Assembly (NCBI GenBank): GCA_947846985.1
Contig: CANTUZ010000011.1
Span: 30,995,589-31,059,588, forward strand
Length of the DNA stretch: 64,000 nucleotides
From: Fratercula arctica
Lineage: Eukaryota > Chordata > Aves > Charadriiformes > Alcidae
Direction of reading: 5' to 3'
The notes beneath the pieces were generated by a model, which was given only the letters and a program-made list of their open reading frames with translations, was not told the DNA's origin and did not search any database. The position numbers and the translations under genes were made by a program. Each line of letters opens with the position of its first letter. Within the stretch, counting starts at the first letter, position 1. Below, piece after piece: positions 41,601 through 56,600 of the stretch.

Positions 41601-44600
41601 CACACCGACCTGCTTACACTTCCAGAGTATTTTTAATCACTGCGGTTAATATTAGCTGCATTAAAAACGCGATGCCCTGTACTATTAACTTTACACACAC
41701 AACAGATATAACTCCCTATTATCTTTACAACTCCCCAAACACAGAATTTATGTTTTCTTTTTACTGGGGCCTGATCCAAATCCACCCTAAGTAAGCGTAC
41801 CAACTTTTATCGATTCACAAGGTTTTCCATTAAGACACCAGGGAACTGTTTTGAAGGTGCTACATAAGGAAATTGTAAATATATCCCACTATTTTGAAGC
41901 GTTGCCAAATCTGTACTGTTCGAACCATTTACTTCATGGACCAAGTATGTTCAAATAATGTCCACAAAAAGCTATCCTGAATACATTTGCTCCATACTAA
42001 CTGTGTTTTCTCTTCTCGTTAGAAAACAATTGGTCTTGATCCTACTAAGGTAAAAACCATGTGAGTTAATTCTTGTTTTAACTTGACTTGACTGGTAGAT
42101 CTTTTTCTCTAAAGTTTTTATTAGAATTCTTCTTTAAGATAATACAACTCGTCACTAGCATCTGAAAAGTTTCCTAAAAGGTGAGAAAAAACACAGCTGC
42201 AGTAACTTAAAACTAGTTGGCATCTTGAATGAAAAAAATTTTGGTGCCACATCCCATAATTTGCTTATAACACTTGTCCCAGCTACTGTCAGATCCTGTT
42301 AAAGTAATAAAAATATTCCTATTGTTTTACCCTTTTTGGTTGTGGAGAACATGAATGTCATGTTAATATCTGAAAGCAGACAGAACCTCCCAAATTACTG
42401 TTTTTAAGAGCCTGTGATTTGGGGCAGAGGCAGGAGGAGGGAGAAGGGAGGCAACTAACCAGCATTTAGGACCACGTGAAACAGCCTGCACCAAACCAGG
42501 CAGATTTCAGACAAAAAGTTGAGTTTGGTTACAACCAGACTATCAGATTATAGTCAGCCCAAAAAGCTAAAATTCTGCCAAGAAATGTGCACACCAGGAG
42601 CCCTGCTGGATCTATTGCTGACAGTTTTTTTTTACAGTAAGTGAAATTACAAGTAATTTTCAGCTGCAAGGAGCATCTTAGATGTATGCCTAAGGCAGCA
42701 AGTTTTCTGCGCAAATAGCACTACAACGTATCTTAACTAACTTACTTATCCTAAGTAAAGCTCCTACCAATTCTAAGCCATATAGTCCCTTATTTTAATT
42801 GATGTGAATGTTTTAAAAAAAAAAAAAAAGTTAGGATCTCAGAACTTACCTCTCATACACAAATACTTCACCTTCTGCAACTAAAATATTATTTTTCTAC
42901 ACAATATTTCTCCAAACTATTTTCCAGAAACACTCCAGCGCTTATCATTCATGAGCACACGTGTGTTTGTATACTTATCAATGTTGAAGTTAGACTAAAC
43001 TACTGGCAACTTTTTTAGTGTGCACTATGCAAGATGATAATAAAAAAAAGAATATTCCTAAACAGATACTGTGAGCAAAATAACCAAAACTGGTTTACAC
43101 AAGTTTTAAACCAAAAGAAGAGATTCTAGTAAAATATACATATTTGAGGGTTTTCTGCAAAACTTCAAGTAATGAACGCTTAGGTATTAATAGAATGCAA
43201 GTATTTTATGAGCCATATGTGCAGGCATAACAAATTTGTGCTTGCAAAGAACATATGCATAATCAAACAAACCAAACATAAAACGATCAAATTTACATAC
43301 AGAAACACTTTTTTAAAAAAATCTCTCCCATAAGGCTAGTGCTCATGTTGCCTCAGATAGGAAAGAACCTTTTAATACGAAATAAAGTGAAACAAATGGA
43401 CATTCCCATACCCAAGCTGTTTCATTTAGGCTCAGAGGGAAGCATTGCTGAAGTATTTTCTGCAGGGTTATCTATTTTTTTAAATTCCGTTCTGTCCATT
43501 AAGTTACATTTTTTTCTCCACATGCAGCTTTGAAAGCCCAGCTATTTGAGGAGATGTTTGAAAGGCACAGCTCTCCTTGGGTCCTGAGCACAAGTGCATG
43601 AGCTTTGTTTCACCGTGCAGTTGCTGATTGATCGGATGAAGGAGGGAACAGCTGAAGACTTGATTAAATGTTTTCACTGCATTTTCCTCTTTGGCAAATA
43701 CAGTAATTACACAGCATTTTATTAAAGTCCTAAGAATACCCAAACCTCAAAGTTTTGGCTCAGAGAAATGGTTTTCACTTCAAGACCAAAAAAACCCCAC
43801 AATCGAGTTGAACTGGGCATAGGAGCTGCATTACGAGATTTGATCGGTCGTAAATCTTTACTAGCGTTAGAACACTCTGTCTCCCAGCGGAGTCCTCTCT
43901 GCCTGCTCTCCCTTTGAAACTCAAGACGCTCTCTTTTTCCAAAACTACAGTTCTGTAGTTTTTATTTCGCTTTCCCAAATTCAAGGCAGAATTTTGCCCA
44001 GTAAAATCTGAAAGGGTTAGGGAGAACCTACCTCTCCTGGCTCACGTTTTCCACGGGTTCAGCCATGCCGCATTTCCCAAATCCCATCCCCTGCGCCACC
44101 CCCTCCAGCAAAAAGGTTTGCCACATGCCGCAGGCAGTAACGCTCCTCCCCGCAAACCCACGTGGCAAATCCAACCACCAGTCCTTTGGCAAGGCTGCGA
44201 GCACACGGTCACTCCAGTTCCCCTGTAGCCTTTTCTCCGTCTCTCCCTTTGAGGGTGCAGGACACACCACTGCCATTCGCTACGTCTCCTGGTCTCCAAA
44301 ACTGAACAGTCTTGGGAAAATCCTGCATCGTGCCCACCGGTAAAAACTGAGCAGCAGATACCAAAGAGAAGTGTGTCACGCACACGTGCACCTGCAGCCT
44401 AGCGTGCAGCTGGGAGATCTAATTTTAGGCTCCCACTATTTGAATGTTCCTGTAATTATATCTAAAACATGTATTAAAGCAGACATCTAAGTATTTAGTT
44501 AGCTTCTTTGTATACAAATTCAGCTACACGCAATTAATCTTTTAGAAAGTCTAACACAAAACGCATGTCAAATTGTTCATTCAAAACTATTAAACAGTTT

Positions 44601-47600
44601 TTCTAAGTTTATTGTACAGACTACTACAAAATTTCAGTGAGCAAGTTTACAGAAGATTGTCTGTACAAAGACTGATTAATAAATTTCTCAATGAAACCCA
44701 AGTAATGTATGGAAAGCTTTCCAACAGACGAAAAAGTCTCCCCCGCACATTGTATTCTGTTACATCAAGTTTTCATCAGCAATTTGAAGTCAGTCATCTG
44801 CAAAAACTGTTCCCATTTACTCATTAATTAGTTTTCAGAGTTGAAGATATTTTAAACTTCTCCAGCCAATTTGTATAATATTACGTAAATGCTGAACATA
44901 ACAATTTGTCATATAAGAAACCTTCAAAGTCATGCATTATTTTTAGGTGATAGGATCTCATCGTGCCACTGCTGTATTTTAGCCAACAAATTATTATTTA
45001 TGTTTTTGTAGCAAAACCCCCTATTTATTACAAACCTAACCCTAAAATACCTTAAGGAACCCTCAACGTCGAGTTTAATTTTGCAATTATGACACAAAAA
45101 TTAAAAAGAATTCAGGAAATAAAGTTGGGGTTTACCAGTAATATTAAAATCTGGGGTAATTTAATATGAAAGGGTACACAGAAACACTTCACTTATGCAG
45201 AAAAACAGGGTTTATTATAAGGGGGGGAAAAATGTTCTGGCCAAGCAACTAGTCACAATCCTAGCCTCAAGTAAAATTAACTGTATCATCCAGAGAATCT
45301 TCTGAATTGTATCTTAAGTCATATACACCAAAGCATGCTACTGTTATGAATTGTTTTAGTATCAACAGGTTGGGTACTTTTCTCTTCTTTCACACGCAGC
45401 ACTCTGTGTGCTTTGCAGCAGCTGTACTTTTGTAGTAGGAAAAAGGAAGTTTTATTTAAATCTAAACTCACAGTTTACATAAAACTGCTCGTTGCAGCAG
45501 AAGAATTTTGATACATCGTGACTGCAAATAGTGAACGTGTTCCAAGCTCTTCATCCTTTCCCATCTCTTATCTAGGCTTTTGAGGATAAAAAAATTTGGC
45601 ACGTGTGGTTTTTGCCATCTTTCCTTAAGTAACCGTCCATATCACAGAAACACAACCAGGCACTGGCTGTACCTCAGCACCCAGTAACTGAGGAAGTAGA
45701 GTGGTAACAACTATTTACTTTTAAATTTACACATTTTCTTACTAACTGAGAACTGAAGAATTGCAACATACCCATGACTATATGTATTTTGTGACAGCAG
45801 AATAAGCACAGGCCACAGAATAACATTAAAAAATAAACAAAAGTGACATCAGAAACATCACAGCCAATATAGTCTTTAGAAATACAAACTTTTTTAAATA
45901 AAAATAAGAACTAGAGACAGTTATGCATCTCTTGCACGATGGCATTATTGCAGTCCTCATATTAAAAGCATCATCAGTTAACACATTATTTTCCCTGCTA
46001 CACAGGACACACGTAACACTTGTCTTTGAACCTTTCCCACCCTCCTCCCTGCTCACCACAGCCCCAAATCCTGCGCAACAATTCTTTAATTGTGCAAAGA
46101 CAATGCATCTTTGCACAAGGAATACTCTGCATACGCTTTACATCATGCACCTGATACTTGAGGGAGCAAATCAGCATATGCAAAAAAAAAAAAAAAAGGA
46201 AAATAATACAGATGACCTGTCAACTGAATTCTATTTCAGTATTTTCTTTTATTAGGCAACCCAACTACCTAAAACCACCCCACCCCTGCCACTCCCATTC
46301 TCCATGCACTGGAACATCCACTTCAAAAATAAGACTGTTTCAATCATGTCTAATATAGCTATAAGGAAACTGATGCCTGTCGATTTTCACATACCAACTT
46401 ACATTTATTTCTGCACCCCTCTCAATTTGGCAGGCACTATTAGTCTTCCCATTAAAATCGACTTCCTTTGCTTTACAGATTTACTAGCAGTTGATTTGAT
46501 ACAATTAAAAAAAATAAAATATGCAAGTTGCACAGCAACAGGCATATAAATGTCCTATAGCGAAAAAACCCAACAGTACTGTGATATTTAATAAGATTAA
46601 AAGATAAAGTGGAAAATAAAACAATGGTTTTGTTGTTGCAGTGAAGTAAAAGAGCTAACCCACTTCTTATGTATTTGAACACACATGTAGTGACACAAAG
46701 TATTTTAAACTTGGCCATGGCATACCTTCGGAGAAATAAACGTGACTGAGCCTTTCAATTATCTAGCTGAGGAACCGATAAAACCTTAAGTCTTTACTTC
46801 TCACAAATGATATATTCCAGCACATACAGAGCTACAGTCGTCAGAGCTTCCCTTCCAAGAGGCGATCTGTCTGTTCAGAAGTCTTAGGCTTTAAACCAGC
46901 GCTAGTTGTCCTCTGACACACAGTTGTATTAACTATATAGGTAAGCACTGAAGAAAATCAGGCTACCTGCTCACAGCATAAGGTCAATAATTCCACTGCT
47001 AGCTGTTCGTTATACAACACAAATCCAGTTCAGCCTAAAAACTCTTTATGGAAGTGAATATTTTTTTTTTATTATTACGGAATTTCAAATTTTTCTAAAG
47101 AAGAAATTTAGGTTTTGCCTTTCTATGTCATCTCCCTTTTAGAATAAGCCCATCACCATCTTTATTCCAAGATGCATTTCTTCACTGTTAGTGATTCGCC
47201 TTATTTTAGGAGCCTGCCTTCACAAAATTTTCCAGAATTCCATCTCCAAACAGTACGCATAAAATACATGATACCTGTTACAGAATAAAGATGACTTTGA
47301 AAACACTGGCTGAGTAAATCTGTACTAGGTATTTTTCTTCCATATCTGGCACTAGTTCTCTGCTACTGAAATCACCCCTTTCACACTTAAATACAAACAG
47401 GTTGGGAAGGACTGCAACTTTTAATATTTTTAAATTTAGATGTCTTCAAAAATGAAGATCACTTAGATCATATTATACATGCAGCAGATCTGAAAGGGCT
47501 GACATGCTTTAAACTAATTTTTCTGCTCTTTCATGGTCTGGCCCTCTATAACATAACCGGAACACCAGCCCACTTGTGATGTACACAGAAGGTGATACCT

Positions 47601-50600
47601 GTAACAAAACAAAAGGGAAGGAGAAAAGAATTTGCTTGGAGTACTGAACGTACTGATTTGGTGGGTTTGGTCTAAGTCACATTTTTGACAAATATTTTTA
47701 AGACTACTACTCTCCTCCGGTCCCTCTGCAGCTAACAATGCTCATCACACTTGGGAAGATCGTATATGGATACATATCAATGGACCTAAATACACAGGGG
47801 GATGGGGAAAAGGGAACTTTTCTCCCTTTTGTAGGTCAGCTAGGAAGCAAAATGCTCTGCTCTTGGGGAAAAAAAGCACTGAATTGAGCACACATTTTAA
47901 TATTTAGACATTTCATGTCAAAAGGACATAAGAATAAAACCGATTATACAAGCAGCAAGACAGAGAAAGTCATCCTTATGCAGGTTCAAGAGGATTAGAC
48001 ACATTTGGTGTCTGACTGTGCAATGAGACGCAGGCAAGTGGTGTCCTGCGCCCCCCGAGAGCCCCACAGACCTCAAGCGGTGGTCCTGGCACACCGTGTT
48101 ACACAACTAGGCCTGTTTGCAAAAGGTCTGTAGAGGAGATGTCACAGAAGACATATGGAGGCAGTATTAAGCAAGAGGCACAGCAAAGAACATACGGAGT
48201 TGGTATTTAAAAAAAGGCACAGAAAAGAGCATTTCAGAGCACTAGTTAACTGCCCCAGATGACTCAGGATGAAAACGGTAAGATGAAATAGATAACAGAA
48301 AACTGAAAGGTCAACAAGATCCTTTGATATTATAACAAATTTGTAGAGTTTACCACCCTCCAATACATCAAAAACAAACAACACATCCACCTTCCCAAAG
48401 CAGACAAAAGATAACTACTGCAAACACATCTAGGATAACAAAACCGTGGTTTACAACAGAAGCGGATCCTTTGCCAGATGCAGCAGTTGCACGCGCTTGA
48501 GTTTCAGGACCTAGGCTGAGGTCTTCAGCTCAAACCCGCCCCAAGACTCGGGCAATCTCTTACTGGTGCCTATCCAGGGTAGGCAGGAAGCCAAAGCCAC
48601 TGCTGCCAAACTTGTTGGGCCAGTCTTCCCAGCACTGGCCCACAATGCACCGCTTTGTGTTTGGAAATCGCTCAAAAGCTTTTGCTTCCAGCAACAGCGC
48701 GAAGCACTTGGGGAAAGATGCCAAAGGAGTCCAAGAAAGGGTATCGCAGGGCCACCGTAACAGTAGGGACACCCCAAATGCTCCCGTCAGTTGGTGACAT
48801 CACCCCAAATCACTGTGATGACGAGCAACCCAGCGCTTCCTGCGAAGCCTCGATCTCCACACTACTTACAGGAGAGCAGGAAAACTCTTCGCGTGATTAA
48901 ATCATAAATAAAACTGCCAATGCTGCACCTTACCATAATGTCCTCCCAATTTACGACAAAAAGCACCATCTATCCAGACTGTGATTTTGGTCCTTTCCCA
49001 GGACAGGGGACTTCCTTCACATCGTTGTTGTTTATCTACGAAAACTCTGCACAGTGTCCAGGAGGACCGAGCATTGCAGCGTTGCATGGAGAACCCCTTT
49101 CTCTTCCCAAGCAGTTGTAAACAAGCCTCAGACGAGACACCCTGACAGCCCAATGAAGATTTTTACTCCTGTGCTGTACCTACTCCGCAGATAAAAATAG
49201 CATTCTTATCTCCAAGGCTATCAAGCTAACACTTCAGATCATTAAATTCAGGCCACAAAAACAACAGAAGAGCCTTGCAAGTTTTATTCCAGCACGATGG
49301 TCTATGCCCCTACATTTCAGGGCACAAGCTGACAGTCAGGCAGAACCAAAAGGAAATTTCCCAAACAAGGGCCAATGCATTTTGGACTTCTCCAAACACC
49401 CCATGGAAATAGCGGTGTTGAAATAACCGGGCAAAGCAAACCAAGTCAGCTGGTTATTAAAGCAGGTCCTACAGAAGGAACAACAGATAAAGAGAGGGCT
49501 CTGCCCAGCCTGGATACAAAACATAATCAAACCATATCAGGAATAGTTCAGACATCGGTATTTCCCCCCATCTTGTAACACAGTTGGTAGTAGAACTCTT
49601 CCTTCAATCACTTAGCCACAAAAATAGAGTATTTAGGACAAAAATTTGCAATCTATTATATAAGCACATATTACACTAGTTTTGGTAGGCAACACAGATC
49701 TATTGGATCTGGCTCAAAACTTCTCCTCTGTAAATCACAAACTACAACATGGAAGAGAAGCTCCTTAACAAGCATGATTGCTAGACCGCTGCTTTGGGTA
49801 ACACAACTTACACAGAAGTGAAAAACAAAATTGCTTTCCGAAATTTGTCTTTGAGTACTTCTATAAAGTAAACACTGCCTATTAGGAAATTCACTTAAGC
49901 CTTTCCTCTCAAATACTTCCATTTACCACCAGCGAGAGCAGGACGACTGCCATCTCTCTTAGCAGAGCAGAACAGGCACATTCAAACACAGAGTCTACAT
50001 TTTAAAAAACAAATTATCTAAAGAAAACATTCTAAAACCCAAAATTATATTCCTTACAAACCAAAGTCCAGCAAAGCCTTCTAGTTGTCAGAGGCAAGTT
50101 AAACTCCTTTAATACATTTCTAGAGCCATTCTAATTGAACAGGAATGAAATAGACAATTTTAACACTTCCTGGGAAAATTCCTGGCAAAATTTATTATTT
50201 TGAAAACTGCTTTCCAAATTATTTTACATGGCTGTCTCAATAATCCAGCACCCACACTGTCTGACTACTGGCAACGCTTTTTGCTCCTTTGACATACCAA
50301 TCAAAAAATATATCCAGTTAACCCAAATCTTTGCAGAGTTTGAGGCCTCTGGATATTCCACACTGCGATAGATTTGTTCTGAAGGGATAAGAATATTTGG
50401 TATGGTTCACATTTACATATAGTGTACAGATGATGCCTCTTTCTCCTTTTGGCATCATTTGCAACAGCTCTCCAATAAGACATAAAAATAAATGGTGCTG
50501 TAACTCTTCCTCAGCAGAGTAACCCAGATACAAGTGGTAGTCTCTCCAGTTCACAAAGTTACTAGGAACCACCTTGGAAATTTCAGTCAAAGAAACTTTT

Positions 50601-53600
50601 CATTTCTATCACCTAGTTTTCCAACGTAGCTAATTACTGAAAATAACTTAAAAAAATCAACTAATGCGATAAATAATATAAACTAATTCTTACTTGATGT
50701 TTACTTTTCGAAATACACTTACCTATTATAACAGATCCTGATTTACACTGCAGTTATTCGCTGACACATCGCTAACGCTCTTAAAGATAACGAAGATACA
50801 AGATCTCCTATACCATACAATCACGTAGGTAGCCGTGTAAATATCAGATCAGGTTCACTCTGAAAAAATACATAAGTATGGCCCAATGGATTCTAGGATT
50901 ACCAGACACAAATATGTGCCGGAAAATTCACGATCTTCTTTAAGCAACCATCACCTTGTTTTGGAAAGCAACTTTAAAGTCAGAATGCAACCCTTATTTC
51001 ACAAATGTTGCACTCAGCAGAGATGGGGGAGTAATGCTTAATCCAGCATTACTGGAAGTAAAAAACCAAAAAGATTGTAGAACCACGCCCTAGGTGTAAA
51101 CTGATACAAATTTTCTTCTGTATTTTAGCCTGAAACAATAGCCAGAGGGTGTCATTTAGGCTGTATACACCTTGACAAAGCAATGGCTACAATATCTAGG
51201 GACTGACAATTAAAATGTTTACATAGCGAAGTACTACCCTGCTGGCTGATCACACGGTTGTAGTGAACGTGGCTGTCTCGCACATGCAAACTGTCGCCCG
51301 TCGAGCCCCATGACCTGGTCCTGCGTCCTCCCTCCTGCCACAAGCAAAGCCCTCGTTGACTTCAGTGGCTCACAACAAGACCTCACATCCCCAGATACCA
51401 CTTAATAAGCTGGCAGAACTCCAGTTTTCCCACTGACAACATCTACTACATTGTTTATGCAGTCAGTGAAAAAAAACTGTAGACAGAACACTAAATTTAT
51501 GAAGGGCAAAATACGACAGAATTTAATGTTAAAGGAAAACAAACACCCAATTTACTGTGTATTCAGTGTATTATTTGCTTTTCAAATTTAACTCTGAGCT
51601 TCTACGCTTCATTTTAATGCAAGCTGCTATAGGACTTTCAGGCAACCATATCAGTGGGAAACTGTCCAACAAACTTTCTTGCAAACAAAACCGTGAGAAC
51701 TCTAGATTTCAGAACAAAAGCGCACATCACGGACTTACAACCTCAGAGCTGCTCCCTATTGGATTTTCAGCTGCTTTGTATACATTTTTTCGTGACAGTT
51801 GAAAACACGACATTTCCTATTACACTACAAGCAGTTGATGAAAGATGCAAGTCCTGCTTAGCCACCGAAAAGCAGATCGAGAACACTATGTAAGTTTTCT
51901 GGCTGTTACTATCCCAGTGGCAGAGAAGGGAGGCATAATCAATTATCCCTTTTATTATCAATGAAGTTTGGCCATGGGCTATGCTAAAGCTATCAAAAGT
52001 CAAAATCAAGGCGAGGGCGAGCTTGTAAATAAATTATCTTTCTCATGGGAATACAGGTTACCACAAAAGCTTATTCCACCAGGGCTGACAAGCAGCGTTT
52101 ACAGACAAATAACTGAGCATTTGAGTATTTATAATCTACTTGAGTCAATAACCTAGAATATTTACCGTCACAGCGACCATTTCCAAAGCCATCATGACTC
52201 CAAGTGATGTGGGAGCAGCTGCGAGTGGAGTTTACTTTGATGAAGTCATACCCTATAGTATCTGGGGTTACCGCGAGTATCTGACTTGCCATGAGAATCA
52301 GTTTGAGAGCCAGTGGGCCACCGGTGCTGGTTCACAGCTGCACACAGCCTGCACAGGCAGGGAAAACTTCTGACCGTGCAAAGCCTTCTAGCGACAGGAA
52401 CAACGATTACAATAAATTCATTGCCTTCCGTGACAACTTTTTTACAGTCATGCTACTCTTATCCATTATGCTTTGAATTCCCTTTGCCAGATTTTAAACG
52501 CTTTCTGCTAAAAACGTAAAGTCTAAGTACAAAGCTGTGTTCATCTCTGTGCTGTCACCTACACTGAAAGAATGTCTAGGAAATAATGATGAGTGTCACA
52601 CATACGGGCAACTTCCACAGCAGTGGTGATCTGTGTGCATTAAAAGGGAAGAGAAACAATTTTTAAGCATCTTATAGAGTATTTAGAATACTTAATTACA
52701 AATCAAATATTAACATGATTTGTGAAACATGAAATCTTTTCTGGCTTGTAAGCGAGAAGAGATCACACGTATCCCCAGTGGGCCTTTGGCAGTTACAGTC
52801 GTAGGGTAGGCATAGTCAGAAAAGGTGTAAGAACTGTGTGCGTGTTCTTTTATAGAGCCATTGCAATGGAAGAAATAGCTTCTAAAAGAGTTACCTTAGA
52901 GAGAGTATTCTGCATCCTCTTAACCCAATTTATTTAAAAGTACCCTTCACTAAGTCTTTTTGTCTTTCCTGCTCTACTTAGATGATAGTGTTATCAACTC
53001 ATATGAAAGTCATATTTCTACACAATATTTGTCACATTGTTCTTCTCTTACTGAGCATTTGTTGTTAAGTACAGAACAGAAGCTATACAAAAAGCAATAT
53101 TTAATCAAGTATTATCAAGACATCACCTGTTCTGCATAGGGATAACCCAACTAATCATACATACCGCTTAAGAAGCATTAGATAACAGTGAATTCCTGAC
53201 TGTTATGTATGTGTATAGGCAACAATTTCAAAGGTTCTTATAAAAAAAAAAAAAATAAAAATCCTGCTTCCTTACGTATTACAGATAGATTGAGGCAGTT
53301 TTGTGGCTGCAGTTCCAGTGAAGTCCCCGAGGCCCTGCAATATCACAGTAATAGTGTGGTAATACCTAAAACCTGCAAAGTATCTTTAAAGCATAAAAGA
53401 TGACACAGTTCTAACTTGCAGCCTAACATCACAATATTCTATTTATAACATGTGACTCATCTCACCAGAAATAATTAAATATTGTAAACAGAACTTGGAT
53501 AAGGGAAAAAATAACAAGAAAACGAGGGCCAGTCGCTGCAGATAATCTCAAAAGTAGCATCCTTTCAAATTGCATGTTTTTCAAGCTATCTCATAAAATC

Positions 53601-56600
53601 TCTACAATTTTCTTAAACAGTTCAATGTACTTCTAAAGTCTCCTTGTAATTGTTTTACGATAACAAGTCCACAAATTCTTAAAACGCTTTGTGTGAATAG
53701 TCAATTAAAATGCAATGAAATGGAGATTTATCTGATTACAGACTGCGAATAGCTATGCAGAATGTCAAAAAAGAAGCATGGCACTTTGCACTGCTACCTT
53801 AAAATATTTATTTCAATCTATTAAAAATTCTCACAGTGTATTTGCAGGCAGTCAAGGACTATAGAGCCCTCTAAGCATCTTTGACATGATTTAACACAAC
53901 AAAAATCAACTCAACTGAGCACCTCCCAAGACTGAATAAAAAACAAAGTTTAAATTTGAAATAAGATGCTGTCTCTTACTTGTATTTACAACTTAATATT
54001 GGAAAAAAAGTTTCACCAATGCTTTAATTATTTATTGAACCTGCTGCTGGGAAAATTCTAGACCTTGGTTCTATGTGATAAAGATGCTTCTAGTGAGCCT
54101 TCCTGGCCCGGTCCTGGATTTTGCTGCTCATCCCTGCCCAGCACGGGCTCAAGAAGAACAAGGGTTCATTTCATAGCTCTTGATACCCTCACAGCTCTGG
54201 TAACTTCCTAACATAATGAAATCTCAAAGCTTCTGCTGAATGCCCTAGAGGCTCATGGAGTCTCTCTTTTCCAGCCTCCCCCCTCAGGACATATTAACTG
54301 TCCAAGACCAGAAGTTCAACTGTTATCAGGTGACATGATGCTGAACAGAATTTGCTCCCACCCGCTCCCCTGGCGGATTCCTATCTTCACAAAGTCTTGC
54401 AGAATGTCTTATGAAGGTGCCTACGAAAAACTGATGATCTGCATTTCCACAGAAAATTCAACACTTGCTTTATTAAGACCCGTATAGTCTAAAAACTGTA
54501 AGACTGCTACCACGCTACATCACCATACAGCCAGCATCAATTCAGACCTGCAATACCTCCGAGCGCATCTAATGCATCTCAGTGACCATCACTCAACTAA
54601 CCTCACCCTACGATAAAGTAATTGCCTTCTCAGCATCTCCCTCCATGACCATCGAGAGGACCACCTCATAGAAAATAGCTCAGTTAGGTACAGGGTGCAA
54701 TGAGAAACCTCCTCGGGATTCTCAGAAGCCCCAAGTACAAACCAAATAAATCACTGGCAGACCGTATGGATGCTGTAAGGGTGGCAAAGACCTCTTTTTA
54801 GCCGAGACTCAACAATCTTGATCAATGACAATTGATCAAATCAAGCTCAAGACCCAAGTTACAAATGTTCTGTCCTCCTATCCTTTGTTGCCAGTTAGCT
54901 ATAAGTATGGTGACAGTGCTAGTGAAGCTTTTGAAATAGGCAGCACCAAGGGATTCGCCTCTTAAAGGATGTTAGAAAATAAAAAAAGGCAGGGCTGCAT
55001 CTGTAACTGAAAGAATAAGATGCTCAAGTTCTAGTAAAGACACCCCATGGTTTTGGCATGCACCAAGTGCGCTATTAAAAACCAAACACTCAAACAATTT
55101 TAAGTTGTCTAACCAAACCTCTCTTCTGTTCTCCACGTTTTTATTTTCCATTCTGAGATGCTATAGTTTGCTTTGCATTTTTATTGCTATACATATTTCA
55201 AAATTATTTCATGAGTCAATATAAGAATCTAACAGACTTTCACCCCAGCCACTTCAAAAGGGTTGCATACACTTACAAGTGTCACTGCAAGTAATGACGA
55301 TCTTTGTTAAGAGCAGACAGGTTCTTTTCCTCTGTCGCTCCACTGCTGCCTTGGGGGGGTGGTTTGGGGTTTTTGTTTTATTTAAAACAACATACAAGAT
55401 GACTGGTAGCAACTGGAAATTTACTGTGGGGAGAGTTAGAGTTTCTCGGGGGGCCAAAGGAGGGTCAAGCCCCCAGTCCCAACGAGCAGCTTTAGGCATT
55501 GTCATTTCTACTCAGGGCTTCTCTACTCTTCCACAGAGTGGAATGAGCCAACCTGTGGTCCAATTTTGCAAGAAGCAGAAGTTCACCCTGTTGAAGCCTG
55601 TCGGAGTTACCACGAACGAACTCTATGCTTATAAACACAGCTCTATTTAGACATCATCTTCACAACAATAATGGGCTAGAAAAATTTTTTAAAAGAAAAC
55701 TGAATTCACACAGGTTAGCAAGAATCTCCTCAAAAAACGAACTTGTTCACCAAAACGTTTCAAGCACTAATTACAAAGTTTGACACTAAGAATCATTTTC
55801 TTGAAATTAAAAAGTATCAGATGCTACAGACACATCAACCTCCTTTTGAGGTGTGCTGCATCTCCAAGATGAACTGAGTACATGTGAGCACATTGGCTGT
55901 ATCTGATGGCACATGCTCCCAGCATCACACAAAATAAGTTTAAAAGACGCACTTTGGCAAAGTTGCATTTTAAAGTATAAGAAAAATGCATGAAGGAAGC
56001 TAGATTTTCTGCCTCGCTGTTTTAGAATGCAGTTACAGATTATAACGTAAGGTGCTATACTTGATTCATCACAGCAAGATCTGTGTGGCAGGGAAATCGC
56101 ACCTTTAGCTGGTTCACAAGCAGTGAGTAATTAAGTGACTGCATGAGCTAAAAGATTCTGTCATGTGAACTACATATGAAAATAACTGAAATACATTTGC
56201 TTCTAACACACTCTCACATTGATAGGATTGCTCATCACAAGAAGACTTCCGTGTACAAAGTCACAGTAAATTATAAAGGGTACTTTTAAGTAAAATTTTC
56301 CCATGATGAAGGATGCTCCTTTCTCATTTCCACCTGTTGGAGATTTTCCGTACCAAAAGCGAGCCGGGTCCATTGGGCTTGTACCTTATTTCTGCAACTC
56401 TGATTTCTCCATGAAAGCTCAGCGTGGACCATTACTGCCTCAAAAAGCAACATGTAGGAAAGCATACAGCAAGTTTCTTGCTTTGGTGAAGGTCTGACAG
56501 GATCCCAGCAGGAATGATTGCATATTACGGATTAGCAGACTAGACAGCATATAAGAACAGTGAAAAAAGAAACAGGGAAGCATGAGACACAAACACTGGG

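Noticed and set aside
20568..52330. Shared 15-mer GGCCACCGGTGCTGG near 20,570 and 52,317
   Set aside because: Flanking bases do not align, so a dispersed repeat is not supported.
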